A stretch of 64,000 nt of DNA from Apostichopus japonicus (GCF_037975245.1 NC_092576.1:4294001-4358000), one strand, 5' to 3'. Positions 46,778 through 60,530 are shown, counted from the stretch's first letter. A program made the numbers and translations. The notes: generated from the sequence alone by a model not told the origin.

Positions 46778-46999
46778 ATGGTTGTTTGGAAAAGAAATGA
46801 AAAATTGGTGATTTCAAGCGGCAACGATAGCAGAGTATATGTATTGTTAGCAGAAGTCACTGACTGTAGTTTATTGCGTTTATATCATGGTAGATGCAGC
46901 GGAAACTTCTTAAACATTCACAGGGGTCCAAACCAAACGACATTTCTTCCTCTGAGACTACGCAACATTCACGACAAATACAAAGAGTTGTTGCTGTAA
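46778..46999 (+). pseudogene. Conserved open frame in the Tie cassette (copy 2)
   Basis: A 73-residue frame, MVVWKRNEKLVISSGNDSRV to NIHDKYKELLL, colinear with 41630-41872. The two share frame and stop while nucleotides differ. Upstream of the ATG a weak acceptor (tttacag) is out of frame with it. Function unknown. Confidence 0.3.
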
Positions 47000-48540
47000 A
47001 ACAACTGTCCATAAATGTCAATATCATGTAACAACAATATTTGTTCTCAAACTGTCGGAAAGTTCACAAAAAGTCCTTTTACATACCACCAACTATAACC
47101 TTTTGAAATTGTCATGTACTCCTATTTTCAAGACATTGAATATTCACTTCATAAAGTTTTCCCACTTCGTTTAAAAATTAGAACGACCTGTGAAGTGTGG
47201 AAGCATATCCTGTCATCTGGAAGTAATGAACTAACCAAGTACTGTTCCAACCCAATTACAATGCAATGTAAAACGCCAATGAGCAATACGTAAATATCAC
47301 TTTTTGTACGGGAATGGTAATAGTTTGGGTTTTTGTACGTCACACATTCGCACCTGCGTCATGTTCTATTCTTCTTTTTCAATAGCAAATTATACTGTAA
47401 CCATCATTGTCATACATTCTTCAAAGCATGTTACAAATACTAAATGTAGCAACGAAAGCGATCCGGATGAAATCGGAAATGATATTATCCAATTTAAGAA
47501 ACAGATAATACAAGTTCAAAGTATTGACTGACATCCATACCAACGTAGCCAGAGGCCGCTGCACAACCTTTGGGTTTACCACGGCGACAGACCAACCAGG
47601 AATTCAATATAGAATCCCAAAAGAGATAAACAAATGTTGATGTGGATCTTAGTAGCTTGTTTCGATGTTAGTGATCTGAAATAAAACAAATTCAAAAGAT
47701 TTCATTGGGGGCTAAAGTAAATTGGTGTGCTGCAAGAAATAGGAATAATATATACGTTAACAAAGAAAGGGTAACCTCGACTGCTATTCATCTATGAACG
47801 CGTCATGGCATTTTGTAATTGAACTGAGGATGTGATACACATCCAACATTACAGCTTGCATATATACAATGCATCAATTAATGCCCCCACTTTGGCCGGT
47901 AGCTAAATTATTTGCGTAACTGACCTGTTATCTCAAATCAAACGCCCAACACTTGGTTTAATGTAGTTAATTTACCTACCGACAAATTTACCCACGATCC
48001 ATGTTTTCTTATCTCTGAGATACATCCTGACAAACAACTATTAATGTATTTAGGTCTTGCATATCAATATAAAATGCTTGACCAGAAACGTTCCCAGCGT
48101 TTTGCACGTTTAGAAAATTGGTCTACATAAAGAACAATTCCAAAAAATCTTCCCTGCAAATGTTATAACAAGTTATAAAAAACTGCTGTATATTTCTACA
48201 GTCGATCTTCATAAGTGGTGTGCTTTTATATTCCTGGAACTGTTATTGCATGTCATGATGTATTTGAGTTAACAGTTAGACATCTAACTTCACCGAATGT
48301 AGGTATTAGCAAGTTGGACAATAAAATGCATAGGTAACGTGACTTCGATAAGTCATACTGTTTTACAAATCTTACAATTTTAGCAACACTGACATATATG
48401 GTCCGGTTACTCGCGTTACAATTGTTGAGTGCTCACCGATCCACCATACAATGTACTTGTGAAACTTCCATGGTTCCAATTGTGTGGTACATGCTTGTGC
48501 AGGAAATTATGAAGTTTCGAATATAAGAAGCAAATGTATC

Positions 48541-48855
48541 AGGAGGGAGGACAAATTCGGTTACCAGTGTCACATTAGCTAAGTGGTACATGTTCTTGGA
48601 GGTCAACATTGAATATCATAATAATGTTTACCAAAATTCCATTTTGGATTATTTATACCAAATAGGTAAATCAGATAGGTATTGCTAAGAGGTATTTTGT
48701 CACATATCTTTGTTAGCATACCAAAGAGCATTCATTTAAAAAAAAAATTTTTTAGAAAATAGGACGTTATGTTCAATATGTGATATTTTTTGGGAAACTA
48801 TGGCAATTTTAGTTTGCCCCTATATATATATATATATATATATATAGATATATAT

Positions 48856-48899
<44 letters not shown>

Positions 48900-49050
48900 A
48901 GCTGTTGTTCATCAAAAAACGTTAACAAGTATAAGTAAATTCCTTTCACATTTTTAGCATTTGTCCACATTGTTTCGGGATGACCCTAATAGGCAGTATC
49001 GTCATTGCATAATGCCACACAAACCAAATAAGTACACTCAGCTTGCCACA
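48541..49050. other. Spacer between Tie cassettes and hAT remnant
   Basis: No gene. Contains a (TA)n tract at 48822-48897 with two GATA interruptions. Confidence 0.6.
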
Positions 49051-49568
49051 TTAGGGAATTACCAACCATGGTAACAGCACCCGTGGTAACAGCAACATGA
49101 TTGATATCGCCGTCATAACAACGCTGACGGTTACGCGATGGAGGTCTGCCAACGGACCGATAGACATTGCAGCTTGTATAAACCTAGCAGAATGCCGAAA
49201 TCGGACCGACAGAGTATCGCCGTCGTGAAAATGATGACGATCAAATCTCAGCAAATATCTATGCAGCTCTTCAATAGTTCCCGATGGCACTAGACCAAAG
49301 TTCCTTGGGCGAAGAAGTGTAAGATTAGCATAGAATGTTGATGTTGCTGTTGCTGATCTGTCAAATCGTCGCTCAATGCTGCTCACAATAGTGTCCACTA
49401 TCGGGTTACACACTTCCATGCGATACCTGTTCACTGGGTCCGTTTTACCGGAAGGGACTCTTCCATAACAAGATCTTCTTCCATTTCTTCCAGTTGGTCA
49501 TTAGCCAATTGAACAAACTTTGCAGCTGCATAATGAGTAGCATGGAAGTCATCCCGTAGCTTCCGCAT
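49051..49568 (-). pseudogene. hAT/ZMYM-like transposase remnant with frameshift
   Basis: On the - strand, MRKLRDDFHATHYAAAKFVQ starts at 49568 and runs to a TGA at 49431-49433. The next frame overlaps it and carries YRMEVCNPIVDTIVSSIERR, then LRPRNFGLVPS. The 'hD-I---h--RF' pattern is typical of the DUF4371/ZMYM1-like hAT central region. The single frameshift and missing C-terminus make it inactive. The part from ~49387 upward is included in the 11-kb duplication. Confidence 0.65.
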
Positions 49569-50550
49569 ATTCTTCAGCAATTAGTCCACCATACACAGCC
49601 CGTCTGGATTCTATTAACTACTGGGAATATGGGCTGTAACTTTTACCAAGCTCCCCAGCCCACCGGCCCACTGGGCATTGCCCAAATGCCCGTGTGGCCA
49701 GTCCGCCACTGCTGCTCAGTATCGCATTTAGCTATGATCAAATACTGTCAACGTCTCCTACGGACAAAGAGATCATTTAACATAGTTTGGATTACTGCAG
49801 GTTTGGCAGATAACCTTTGGTGGCTACTGTCAATGGGCACCAAGATTAAGGATATTCCGAGGTCGATGAGCCTCCAGAAAATCCGCCAATCAACTTTCCA
49901 TTTCAAGTTCTTTCAACCAGATTTATCGCGGGTCCCAAATAATGTTCATCCCATACTGCATGAAATATCTTATTTGAAGTCTTTCATGCTAATTAATTGC
50001 CCAAAATGACAATTTAAAGGAAATGTAGCCAATTGAACTCTACTAGTGTCGGTATCAAAATTTCGTGACAGGATTTTTACTGGCAATGTAACAAAATTTA
50101 CAATTACAAACTGTTATCACAAATGATGTTCACACCAATAAAATGTATGCATATGTTTTTCAGAGATGAAAATATTTAACACATATGAAAATATGTCATA
50201 ATATTTATTCTGTAAGAGTATCTACTTAATAATGAATGAAACTACAGAACAAAGAGGCAGACATTATTCGAGTAACTGGAATTTTCTTCCTTGTTGTTTT
50301 AGATTTATTATATATTTGTGCCATCGTAGCGCACTATGGGAAGTTCCTCTTTCGATTCGTTTATCTATCTTCGGATGGAATAGTACGATTAAAATTTTAT
50401 GACGATAGTAAGTTTCGGTAAACGCAATAAAAGTATCCAGTTATCTTTGTTCCTTATTGTGAAGAGCATGAAAATAGCATCGATATTAAACTTGTTCCAC
50501 TCTCACGCAAGCGTTTGTGTTCTATACTATCGATCTGCTTCTATACCAAG

Positions 50551-50668
50551 ATGATTCGTTGTAATGCTGCTGTGTGGCGTCTGAATCTTGTCCTGCTGAT
50601 GACTGCCAGTGTGGCCTTCATGTTTCGAATAAGTGGGCCCGATGATCCATGTGAAGTTAACATTACAG
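50551..50668 (+). CDS. ML gene copy 1, exon 1
   Basis: ATG at 50551. Signal peptide, then SGPDDPCEVNIT. Donor gtcagt, phase 1. Confidence 0.78.
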
Positions 50669-53600
50669 GTCAGTAAAACCAAAGTATCTTATTCCCCGTG
50701 GCGTGAGCAAGGGTGTGTGTGGGTGGGGGGGGGGGGGAGGGAGGTATGAACCGACTCTATCGTCAGGCTGAAACAAACCGTTCATGCCGGGGAATTTGTG
50801 CTTCACAAATGAATTAAAGCACTTCCTCGGAGTATATGATAAAGGGGTTTGTCGTTACCTAATTTTTTTGTTTTTGGAGAACTTTAGACTCCCACCTCCC
50901 CCCCCCCTCACCTCTTCCTTATATTTGAAATAATTTTCACGTGCCTGTTTAATTTAAATTTGTCTTTTGAGAGTGTGATCTATATTAATTAAATTCATTT
51001 AAATTATTACTTTATACTTTTATCGGCTATCAGCGTCAATAAGTCAACTTTCAAAGATTTGTTTGTGAATAATAATATTGTAGATTTTATCGTTTACTAC
51101 ATTGAATAGGTATTATAAAACATGCATCTTAGTCCATGGTTAATATTGGCCTATTCAAATAGTGATATAGTTAATCCATCAAAATGTTGACTGGAGTCAA
51201 AATCGAGTGTCTACCCAGTTTCTCTGTTTGTTTATTGTTGGCCAGAAATGTATTAAATAGCTAAATAAAAGGGTTCTTTTTTTTTTGGATCGCACTTTAA
51301 TTCCTCCCACTATTAACTAAAAGAATTCCAAAATTACCTCGAATGTTACAGAATGACTCCATATCACTACATGGTATGTAATTGAATCCTTTTGAATTTT
51401 TCTTTAAGGGACTTTCTTTCCTGCACTGTTGGCTTCAAATTGTGTTTAAAATTATCCATACCCGCATCTTCGTCAATGCACCATTTTTGATGACGTTACA
51501 TGATATAGATATAAACTGAAGTTATACTCATGACTTCTATAGTCGAAGAGGAGCTTAAGAAAAGTCGAATAAGTATTGCTTAACTCCATTCTTCCTTTAT
51601 AACTGCCTTCGCGACACTTTTGTAAGTCCAACTTTTTTGAAATTATACTCTATAAAGACATGTTACTATTATTCTATATATTTTTTCTTATACTCAAATT
51701 CATGTGATCAAATGAAGTCAACTTATAACCTTTCATATTAGGGGAGAGGTCGAATCTTATCTTCGGTGAACAATTATTAATTACGATTATTCGTACGTAA
51801 TTTCGAATCATTGAACATAATTATGTGAATATATATTGTGCAAATAGTATTGTGCAAAGGCGGCAAAATAGGGTTGATTGATTACAAATCCTGGACGTGG
51901 GACGGAAGGGGGTGGGGGTTAGTTCATACTTCGATGGTTAATATGATAAGATATATTTTTGAAGGGACGCCAAACAAAGATAACTAACTAAAAGCTTTTC
52001 GACAAATAGATGGTCTATGCAAATATAACACTTGTCACATATAAAATTCAAGGTTTACCTTGGGAAAGAGGCACTTGGTATTAATAAAGAAAAGGAGGGA
52101 GCACCTTTTGAGGTTTTTCCACAAAGCACTTTCCCCTGTATCCCCCGGCTGTTCCAACCCTGGTATTGAACTTTTTTTATTAAGATTAAGCGTTGATGTG
52201 TTACAGCTAATTGTAACGAAATATAATCAAATGAAAAGATTAAAAGGTAAATGTTATAGTTTTACAGACATACTATATTACGTTCCAACTTTTTATTTCA
52301 AAAATCTGGACTACAGACTGATCTTTTGATGCATTTAAACAGGGTTGAGAACAGCGGAAAGTATTAAGGCGTATACAGTTCACAAATGTTGGGCCTTTTC
52401 GATCACCGTGTGTGGTAATTCAGATTGCTGTAAAATACATTCATAAGTTGAGATAGGTTTTACGTTTCTTCTTCTGGTGGTTTTGACTTTATCACAAACA
52501 TCTAGAATTAGAAACTGCCTTTCGATGCAGACTACATCTAGAAGTTGCCTGATATATTGGGAAGCAACAATATTTAGTATTTTAGTCGAGAATCATCTTA
52601 ATCATCCGACGATGATTAGTACATTCATCAGCTGAAGTATGATACTAAAAGTTGTTTACATTTTGATTAAAAACGAAGTCACCTATTTTAATAAGCGAGA
52701 CGCAATATATACAAAATCAAGATGTTGCTTTCCAATTCTGATAACAGGACTTTGGGCGGATGGCTTAAAGCTTTCTGTCGATCCAAACCCACCAAGGCTT
52801 GACGTCCAGGAAACCTTAAATATGTCTCTTTACGTGTGTAAGTATTAAACTACATGTGTGCAACAATTGAGTGCCTATTGTTCTCATATCCCCTTGAGCT
52901 CATCGGCGATAACCTCTTAATTTCACCGATTAAACCAATGCAATATATTCCAATCATCATTTTTGATCAAATATTTTAGAAAAAAAACATCTTCAATGAA
53001 CAGTTGTATGTATTGATGCAGTTGTTAAGAAGTCCAACTTAAATGCGATCATACTTGAAGCAGTTCTTTAGTCCAAATTACATCATTATCTATTGATGTT
53101 AATAGTGATTAGGTCAGTTCATACTTCCGCGACTGGACGGCTGAAAACCTAGTAGCGTCTAACAGAGCTAGTAATATACTTAATTAGTATCGGTTTATTA
53201 ATTATTAACTTCCTGTACTATAGTTTGTAAATAAACAAATGAAATAAGCCCACTATGAGCGGAAAACATATATAAAAAAATGAGGTATGATAACCTTTAG
53301 TAGTTTGATAGAAAATTAATCTCTATTCTCGTAAATTTCAAACGGAAATATCTGGAACAGAAACAATATGGTAACTTTCTGTTTTCCGTTTTTCGATTTC
53401 TTTTTCATTATCCATTATAAAGAGTATTACGCCGAAAGGTTATTGGGTGGGTTTCACTCTGTTTCAATCACGTTATGGATATATTATTGTTAAATACATC
53501 GATTTTACTCACTAAAAAGGCACTGACACACACACACAAATTAATTAAAAGAAAACCCTTGTAATTTCCCGATTTTGTAATCCTTCTTCCTAGATGAAGA

Positions 53601-56600
53601 CTTGTGGTTTGGTACTTTTACCGTCCATTTGGAAAACAAACTAAGTGGTGAGACATACGAAAATGTTGGATCTCTCTGTGGTAAACATGAAAGCCCGCTC
53701 TGCCCATTAAAGAAAGGAGGTAAGTCTTCAAGCATGGATTTTAAATTAATTTTAGTCTTCATTGCAACAAATTGCAACCACTGTGTTTTTCTTTATATTA
53801 TATTCATGGTTACACGACATTAAGTTTAGAACTTTGTAACACTAAACTTTTTTTTAACGCTAAACTAATGATAATTTAAATATAAACATTTATCCATTAA
53901 TTATGCTAATGAATTGTCCACACTGCATACTTATAAATTTGTGAAACTACATGACATCGTTTAGTTGACACTGAACACCATGTAAATGTTTTGTACAAGC
54001 AATGCGTGCGTTGTTCAATTGTTGCTTGAAGTCGCTGCAAGTTTTCCTATGGAATTTTGCGGAGTATCTGAGTAACTGACACAGTCCTGTAAAGGCTCAT
54101 TTCGAACAAAACTATAGATGTAGAAATACCCCTGGACTGGCGGTATACAATATATATTACTTCATGGTGCCATCCTTTAACTGCTAAGAATCTCAGTTAG
54201 CTCTAAAAATGTCTTTGCTTTGGTGCAAAATGAGACTGAATATGTTCAATGTATTATTCATTATTCATTAAGATTAGGTAATTTGTGGTACCTATTATTA
54301 TATTAAAAACAATTTAAGAAGCGACGTTCACGTCTCCCAAACTAATAATCTTCTAGAAAAAAAAATGCATTGTATTACTCGGAGAACAATAACTCCGATC
54401 TGTCAGCCCATGCCAGGCCTTATTAAATACGTTTAATCAATATAATAAAGTTGTATTCCATTGTCTTTCAAAGTATTAACGTCGTACCAGAGATTTAATT
54501 TATCGGGTTCGAATATGTACATTTGTCTTGTTGCTTCCTAAATTTTTATTATCTCGTAAAATTCGACTTATCAAGTATTGCTGTAAATCTATAGGCCCAA
54601 TGAGAGGATTATCCCATGCTTAGTTGACATGGAAGTGCTAACGTTTGGAGCGACAATGTTATCAAGAAAAGCTTTAACAGCCAAATAGATTACAAAGGTA
54701 TTCTGTAACCTGCTATTTTTTAAGGTGCATTGTAATTCAACGCAGATATAAAGTAAGCAGAAAATATAAGGTGGTCGTGTTGCATCTATAACATATAAGA
54801 CAAATTTAAGGGGGAAAAAAAGATAATTAAAATTGGCAAACCTATCATATTTACTTTGTCCATTTGAGTTGTAACAAAGCAAGGGAAATCTAATGCGAAT
54901 AAGTAATAAATTATTATACATGCTAATTTTTTTTTTCTATTTGTGAGACGATCGAGCAACGACGTTGAGTTGTATGATCGGCTGTTATCAGCTGCAGTGT
55001 AAACCTTTTATAAATCTGAGAAAATCCTATATCTCACTATATCTTATTGGAATTGGAAACGCAAAAATACTAGCAGTATACTAAAGCTTAAACGTACTGT
55101 TTTAAATTTGATAGCTTTTATTAAGGGCTTACTTTTACATCTAAACTTATATTTATTTCGTGTTTATATGGCAACTCTATCATTAAGGGCTTAGCTTATG
55201 TCTTAATTTAAACTTATTTCGTTTGATAGAAACTCTATCCTTTGATAGCTTTTGTTAAGGGCTTACTTTATATCTTTACTTATATTTATTTTGTTTTATA
55301 GAAACTCTCTCATTTCACGAGACAGCGGTGATTCCATCGACTTTTGTGGACAAGGTGTGTTCAAATTTACGTATTTGTTTTCTAAACGTATAGACAAATT
55401 CTTCATTTCGAATATTGATTATAAGAAACACCTGTGAATTCTAAGCACACTGACGTTTGCCATTTTGTGAACCTTATGTCATGTATGCCAATTGCTTAGT
55501 TCATCTACGAAGTTAAACGCATTTTGAGTTTTACATTGTTGCATTTTTAATGTTATATATTTAAAAACAATTTGGTTAGGTAGTTACTGAAAGACGTTGC
55601 GATGTTATGAAATGATCGAGGACTTTTGCGTATTGTGTTCAACAAATGTTATATTTACAGAAGAAACTGTTAATCTTATCTGGTGGTCTGTGAAGGAAAT
55701 AGTGTTTCAATCATGCCAGCAATGACAAGAACTGCGAATACGTATAATGATATGCACATATTATTACTTGGATGTGCAGACTATATATTAGGAAGGGTTA
55801 TATACCGGTAATAGATAATTGAAGTATAGTCTCTTTGCGATAAGTTATCAATTCCGGGGGCCTAAATACCATTACAGAATGTGTTAGAAAACGACCAAGA
55901 TTCAAATAGTTTTAAGCCTTGTAACGAGACACCCGATACTCATAGCTAGTACAATAACTACTGTTCATGTTCCACAACCGTGCATCAGTAACTACTGCGC
56001 TGTGTTCGCAACACGGTAACATGTGTTACAGTTGGCACAGTAATTACTGGAAAGCTGTTACACGTTGAACTACGAGTCCGACAGGTGAAAAATTTGCAGT
56101 AATTTTAAAAAAATCATAATTTTTTAAAATTTTTAAATATTTTAAAATTTTAAATTTTAAACTTTAAAAATTAAATTTTAAATTTTCAAAATTTGCAGTA
56201 AAAAAACACTTGCAGTAATTACTGTGCCACCTGGAACACATGTTACCGTGTTACGAACACAGCGCAGTAGTTACTGATGCACGGTTGTGGAACATGAACA
56301 GTAGTTACTGTACTAGCTATGAGCATTGGCTGAACGAGAGCAGAGCTAACAGATTATGTAGCTTTTATACAATTAAACATATATGTTATTAATGTTCCAA
56401 GGTACGATTTCATATCAATCTTTTATAATCTTTTATATCATATATGATACAAATGCATAGGACTATCCGCAAAGGTCACCCCCTGTTCATTATAACTTTT
56501 ATTTGTTATATTTTGTATTTCAGGGAATCTATTCTGGCAACATCAAAGCCTTCAATGAAGATGACGTTGTTATCCTTGGGCTGTACATTTCCAACTGCAG

Positions 56601-56610
56601 TGTATCTTAG
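50551..56610 (+). CDS. Secreted ML-domain lipid-binding protein (GM2A/NPC2/MD-2-like), copy 1
   Basis: Join 50551-50668, 52748-52837, 53594-53719, 55302-55354 and 56524-56610: 474 bases, 157 residues. Phases are 1,1,1,0 and all sites are GT-AG. Residues 1-25 form a signal peptide (VWRLNLVLLMTASVAFMF). The mature part has GLWADGLKLSVDPNPPRLDV, WFGTFTVHLENKLSG and SLCGKHESPLCPLKKGETLS. It ends KGIYSGNIKAFNEDDVVILG, then LYISNCSVS. The 'CPLKKGE' turn followed by a 'G-Y-----h------hh-h---C' end is the ML fold layout. It has fewer Cys than vertebrate GM2 activator. NxS/T sites occur at NIT, NMS and NCS. Expected role: binding lipid or glycolipid in the lysosome or outside the cell; the ligand is unknown. 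Confidence 0.75.
52748..52837 (+). CDS. ML gene copy 1, exon 2
   Basis: 90 bases, from ctgataacag to gtaagt, phase 1-1. Begins GLWADGLKLS and ends LNMSLYV. Confidence 0.78.
53594..53719 (+). CDS. ML gene copy 1, exon 3
   Basis: 126 bases, from cttcttcctag to gtaagt, phase 1-1. Encodes YEDLWFGTFTVHLENK and CGKHESPLCPLKKG, the core of the ML domain. Confidence 0.8.
55302..55354 (+). CDS. ML gene copy 1, exon 4
   Basis: 53 bases, from gttttatag to gtgtgt, phase 1 in and 0 out. Encodes ETLSFHETAVIPSTFVDK. The small size makes it easy to miss. It is supported by frame continuity on both sides. Confidence 0.7.
55939..56323. mobile_element. Fold-back element in intron 4 of the ML gene
   Basis: Arms of ~115 bases (55939-56055 and ~56205-56323) are inverted copies differing at only a few bases. 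They share CTCATAGCTAGTACA, ACTACTGTTCATGTTCCACA and ACACGGTAACATGTGTT. The ~150-base centre is almost pure A/T with TTTAAA-type runs. Non-coding. Confidence 0.8.
56524..56610 (+). CDS. ML gene copy 1, exon 5 (terminal)
   Basis: 87 bases after tatttcag. Encodes GIYSGNIKAFNEDDVVILGL and YISNCSVS, with TAG at 56608-56610. Confidence 0.78.
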   Translation, partial: GIYSGNIKAFNEDDVVILGLYISNCSVS

Positions 56611-57156
56611 ACAATTTATCGGCGCGCTACCTTTTGCACTACATGCTAAGTACATTAAAAGTGAGCGTAGCTTCCAAAGGTAGATACCGATCAATTTCAG
56701 CCTACTTTTTTTACAAAGTAGCTTTTACACTTGTCGTATGTTATAGAATATAATTAATTACATGCCTTTGGTTTTAAAATGTTAATGGTTTGGACGATTT
56801 TTATTTCACCATTAGGTGAAAGGAAATTAAAAGGACACAGAGTTCTGAATATATACAAGGAAAGCTACAAGAGGTGTTAATATTATGCTACTTAAATCGC
56901 ATATTAACATGTTATCATACACAAGGAATGTATCAGTTGCGATCCTCTTCTGTGAATTTCGTAAGGAATTGTAAACGGCCAGCAGAAAAAGTTATTATTT
57001 CTCAGTGAGAACTGACTTCCGTGTTAATAAGCACAGTGTTACTATGAACAGCGTTAATATGAACATGTTAATATAAACAAGTCTTATAATATGGCCAAAA
57101 ACTGTTATATTGTTTAAGTAACATTGTTATACTATTGAGCTATAACTTGATATACA

Positions 57157-57196
<40 letters not shown>

Positions 57197-59563
57197 GCTG
57201 CTAAGGACTTCCAAGTTACTCGAAGTTTACTAACGACATTGTTTACTCTTTCTTAATTAATCATTTATCAAGGGGACTTTCCAGCGTTTGATGAGAGATC
57301 GTTGTCATATCGGTGCTAATGTAGGCTATGTGATATCTTTGCAGATCTCTAAACTAAGGTAACAAGATTGCGTGAAATCGCGTATCAGTAGGCCCTATAC
57401 GATCACGCTTGGTGAGCTAGCTTATACAGACGCGCTTGGTGATTGACTAATTCAAACTTCAAGGTTCTACAAAAGTGCTTTAGAAACACAATTTATGATG
57501 CTTAAAACTAATAGTCTGAGCCGAAGTTCACAACACTGTTTCAAAATATATAGCCCTTCAATAAGTTCGAAGAGCATTGTATATACTACTAGTGATTAAC
57601 TCACCGTACCGTTATGATATGCATTCAGAGACTGCAACTTGCTAAGTTAGGACAAATATGACATCAGCACGGCCCTCTGTTCATTTTGGGCGTGGCTGGA
57701 GAGAGCTATTGGTAATGATTTGAACATATCGTAAGATATAATATTACGTTAGTGTTTGAGCCTTGTAATAATAGTTTTCCAGCCGATGCCCTGATACTTA
57801 ACCTGTGAGGGTATTTTAATTATTTCAGTTTAATTTACAATTTAGTATCCAATACAAATAACCAGAGATAAAATTGGTAAAATTTTAATTGGTTCTCGAA
57901 GTAGTTATGTAGCATTCATTAACGTTAACTATTTTTTTTTTTTGGTCTTAAATAACCTTTGTACAATAATTGGCTCAAGTACAAGTGTTTTTGTAGAACT
58001 CTTCAGCAAACATCGAAATTTCTCATTTCACATTTCGTATTAGTTTGCAAAGTAGGAAGCAAAACTTAAATATTAGAAAGATCAACAAAGATTACTAACA
58101 TTGCAAGCACTGATCATATCTTATCGTAAACGGAAATAAAAAATACTTGTCATTATAAGCAATAGTAATTGAATCGACACTGCTTTTAGGTTACCTATAG
58201 AGAAAAAAAATTTGAGTTTTGCTGTATTCCCAAAAAAATATCAAATGCAAACAATTAAATCTTTTTGTTATTTCTCGTTGTCTCCTACTCTTTAAAATCA
58301 TTGTTCACGTATCACAACATGAAAAGTAACAGTCCTGATTTTTTTTTTTTTAATTCAGAAAGAAAAACATGAATCAGAAAAAAAATTCAACACTTTCTTA
58401 ATTCTGATGACTTTCGGTTAACAGGTCACGAGGTATACGTCAAAATGATACCGAAAGTTTCCACCCAGTTTGACCGGAAGCGAGTAATTCTCTTGGTAAA
58501 AACTATATTAGATACTTTCTTTTCCGTTCTTGGATAAAGTGGTACCATTTCAACATCTAATTGAAAGCTAATGACATCCATTGTTATGAAAGGGGGTTAA
58601 TGGGACATAAAGCTTGTTTGGTGCAACAGGTCAAAGGTCGACAAGTTCATGACACACATTTTTACTAGAAAATGCACTTTGCGAGAATGCACTTTGCGAG
58701 AATACTTATACCAACGGATCAAAACAGTACAGAGGCAGTCTCGGTGAACGTACTGCTTATAAATATATGTGTTCGTTTGATATTATATATTTATAGAGAA
58801 TATAAGAGTATACACTTAGGGCATGTATTCTCCACGGGATAATGTTATTTTATATGAATTGGCCAAAACAAATGTTGTTTTTCTTCATATGTAATTTTAA
58901 TACGTTACGTAATCCACTTATTGCAAATTGTCCCATGGAAAACAAAAATGTCCCTTTGAACACCGTTGCTTATTACTTGGACGAATATGTGGAGAAAAGA
59001 CTTTCAAATAGGCCTACTGTTTCAATCTTCGAAATTGAGTTAGTATTAGGCCTACAATGAGCCCTAAAGAGAAAAAATTGGGGTTGACACGAGGACAAGC
59101 CTAAAGGTATGGCAAGACATAGCGAAGCGTATCATGGTAAAACCTTGTTTAAAACCTATTTGACACAATTTTCTTTGTATTTCCTGCTTTTTTGGTTTTG
59201 TCCCACTAAGTAACACTGTGCTTTATAAAGGTCAACGGAAACGCTCTTGTTTGTACAGACAAACGAAATCTTCGTACTAACAGTGATAGCTGGAACCGGA
59301 CCAACCCAGTATACATGGTCAAATATTAAATGACATGTAGCTAGCTAACTTCCACCATGTACCAATACAAAACTAATCAATACAAACTAATCAATAAGAG
59401 AGTGTGTATCTAGATTTCCTTTAGCCCTGCAGCGCGATCATCAACCTCGAAGTACGCCATTTGAGAACGTTAATTCTACCGGTAGCGTTGACAGCATGAT
59501 AATCTATAGCATGATAATCAATAGCACGATAATCGTAAACGTAGTAATATATAGATAGCATGT
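56611..59563. other. 3' flank and intergenic DNA, no supported gene
   Basis: A (TA)n tract at 57161-57192. A short frame near 58424-58540 (GHEVYVKMIPKVSTQFDRKR) follows an AG and is open, but has no partner exon. The frame at 58842-59060 has no recognisable motif. Confidence 0.4.
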
Positions 59564-59877
59564 CCACTTATCAGTCGCGTAGCCAGGAATTTGCCAAGGG
59601 AGGGGCGAAACTGTAGATTCGGCATTGCAAACTATCTCAGCGTAGCGCCACCATGATTGGTGCGAAGCGCACAAGAAAATTTTGGCTGAAAATGCCTCCC
59701 AGATCGCTGGAAATGGCACTTCCCAGGCCTTGTAAGTTGCATCTTAGCATTTTCTCTTTTGTAAATACTAGTGATATCATACAAACATTAAAAAAAAAAA
59801 TTAAAAAAATATGCTCAAGGGGGCGGGGGCAGCTGCCCCCTTCGGCCCCCCCCCCTGGCTACGCGCCTGCCACTTAT
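59564..59877. mobile_element. Non-autonomous hAT element with 8-bp target duplication
   Basis: CCACTTAT at 59564-59571 and 59870-59877 flanks a 298-base element beginning CAGTCGCGTAGCCAGG and ending CCTGGCTACGCGCCTG, inverted hAT-type termini. The interior has a poly-A/T stretch and a C tract and no transposase. Confidence 0.85.
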
Positions 59878-60273
59878 ATCATAAAGGCATATATCCCCGC
59901 AGTACCCGCAGTTCCCTACGTACGTCATATATAGTGACGAATACTACTGGTAATCATGATAACATGATCATCGATATCGTAAACATAGAAAGCCAGTTTC
60001 ATTGATTGTATGTCACAAATTACATGATCACCGATAGCATATATGCAACAGCAGCATCCGCCATCAACAGTGCAACACGATGGTCAAGCGAGTAAAATAT
60101 GGAACGCCTTGTCAACGATAGCATGTCCACTAGTAGCACAGCCACTTATGGCCTGGCCCACCGATAACGAGCATGACCATAGGTTTTTACCCGAATCTCC
60201 CGGCCTCCTGGTTTCATATTCTATTCTCCCGGTTTTTTAATCTTTCATCACTTGCGACATTTCTGACAATAGC

Positions 60274-60352
60274 CAACAGTTAGTCCTATGCTTAGTAATT
60301 CCCCACAGTAACGCTGAACAGGAAAGGCTATTCAGTGTAGTTCGCAAGAATA
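60274..60352 (+). pseudogene. hAT dimerisation-domain remnant at the duplication junction
   Basis: The + frame reads QQLVLCLVIPHSNAEQERLF, then SVVRKN, the conserved SNA-x-x-ER-FS-V-RK-x motif of hAT transposases. It is cut at ~60352, where the second duplication unit begins. Confidence 0.75.
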
Positions 60353-60530
60353 GTGTCCACTATCGGGTTACACACTTCCATGCGATACCTGTTCACTGGG
60401 TCCGTTTTACCGGAAGGGACTCTTCCATAACAAGATCTTCTTTCATTTCTTCCAGTTGGTCATTAGCCAATTGAACAAACTTTGCAGCTGCATAATGAGT
60501 AGCATGGAAGTCATCCCGTAGCTTCCGCAT
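60353..60530 (-). pseudogene. hAT/ZMYM-like remnant, truncated second copy
   Basis: The duplicate of 49391-49568 starts at the same MRKLRDDFHATHYAAAK and is cut just after the MEVCNPIVDT part. It marks the left edge of duplication unit 2. Confidence 0.65.

Larger units (their letters stand above)
49387..60352 (+). repeat. 11-kb tandem duplication, unit 1 (ML gene)
   Basis: 49387-52990 recurs, nearly unchanged, at about 60349-64000. Offsets are 10962 at the edge, 11024 at exon 1 and 11011 at exon 2. The first unit therefore runs to the junction at ~60352. Differences are scattered substitutions and short indels. A related fragment GGCCCACTGGGCATTGCCC lies in both. Confidence 0.9.

Noticed and set aside
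49629-50009. 126-residue + frame upstream of the ML gene, repeated at 60585
   Set aside because: It spans a GC-rich interspersed repeat and a - strand hAT remnant. It is conserved only because the segment was recently duplicated.
58424-58540. Exon-like segment GHEVYVKMIPKVSTQ
   Set aside because: A possible acceptor and donor but no in-frame partner exon or known domain.
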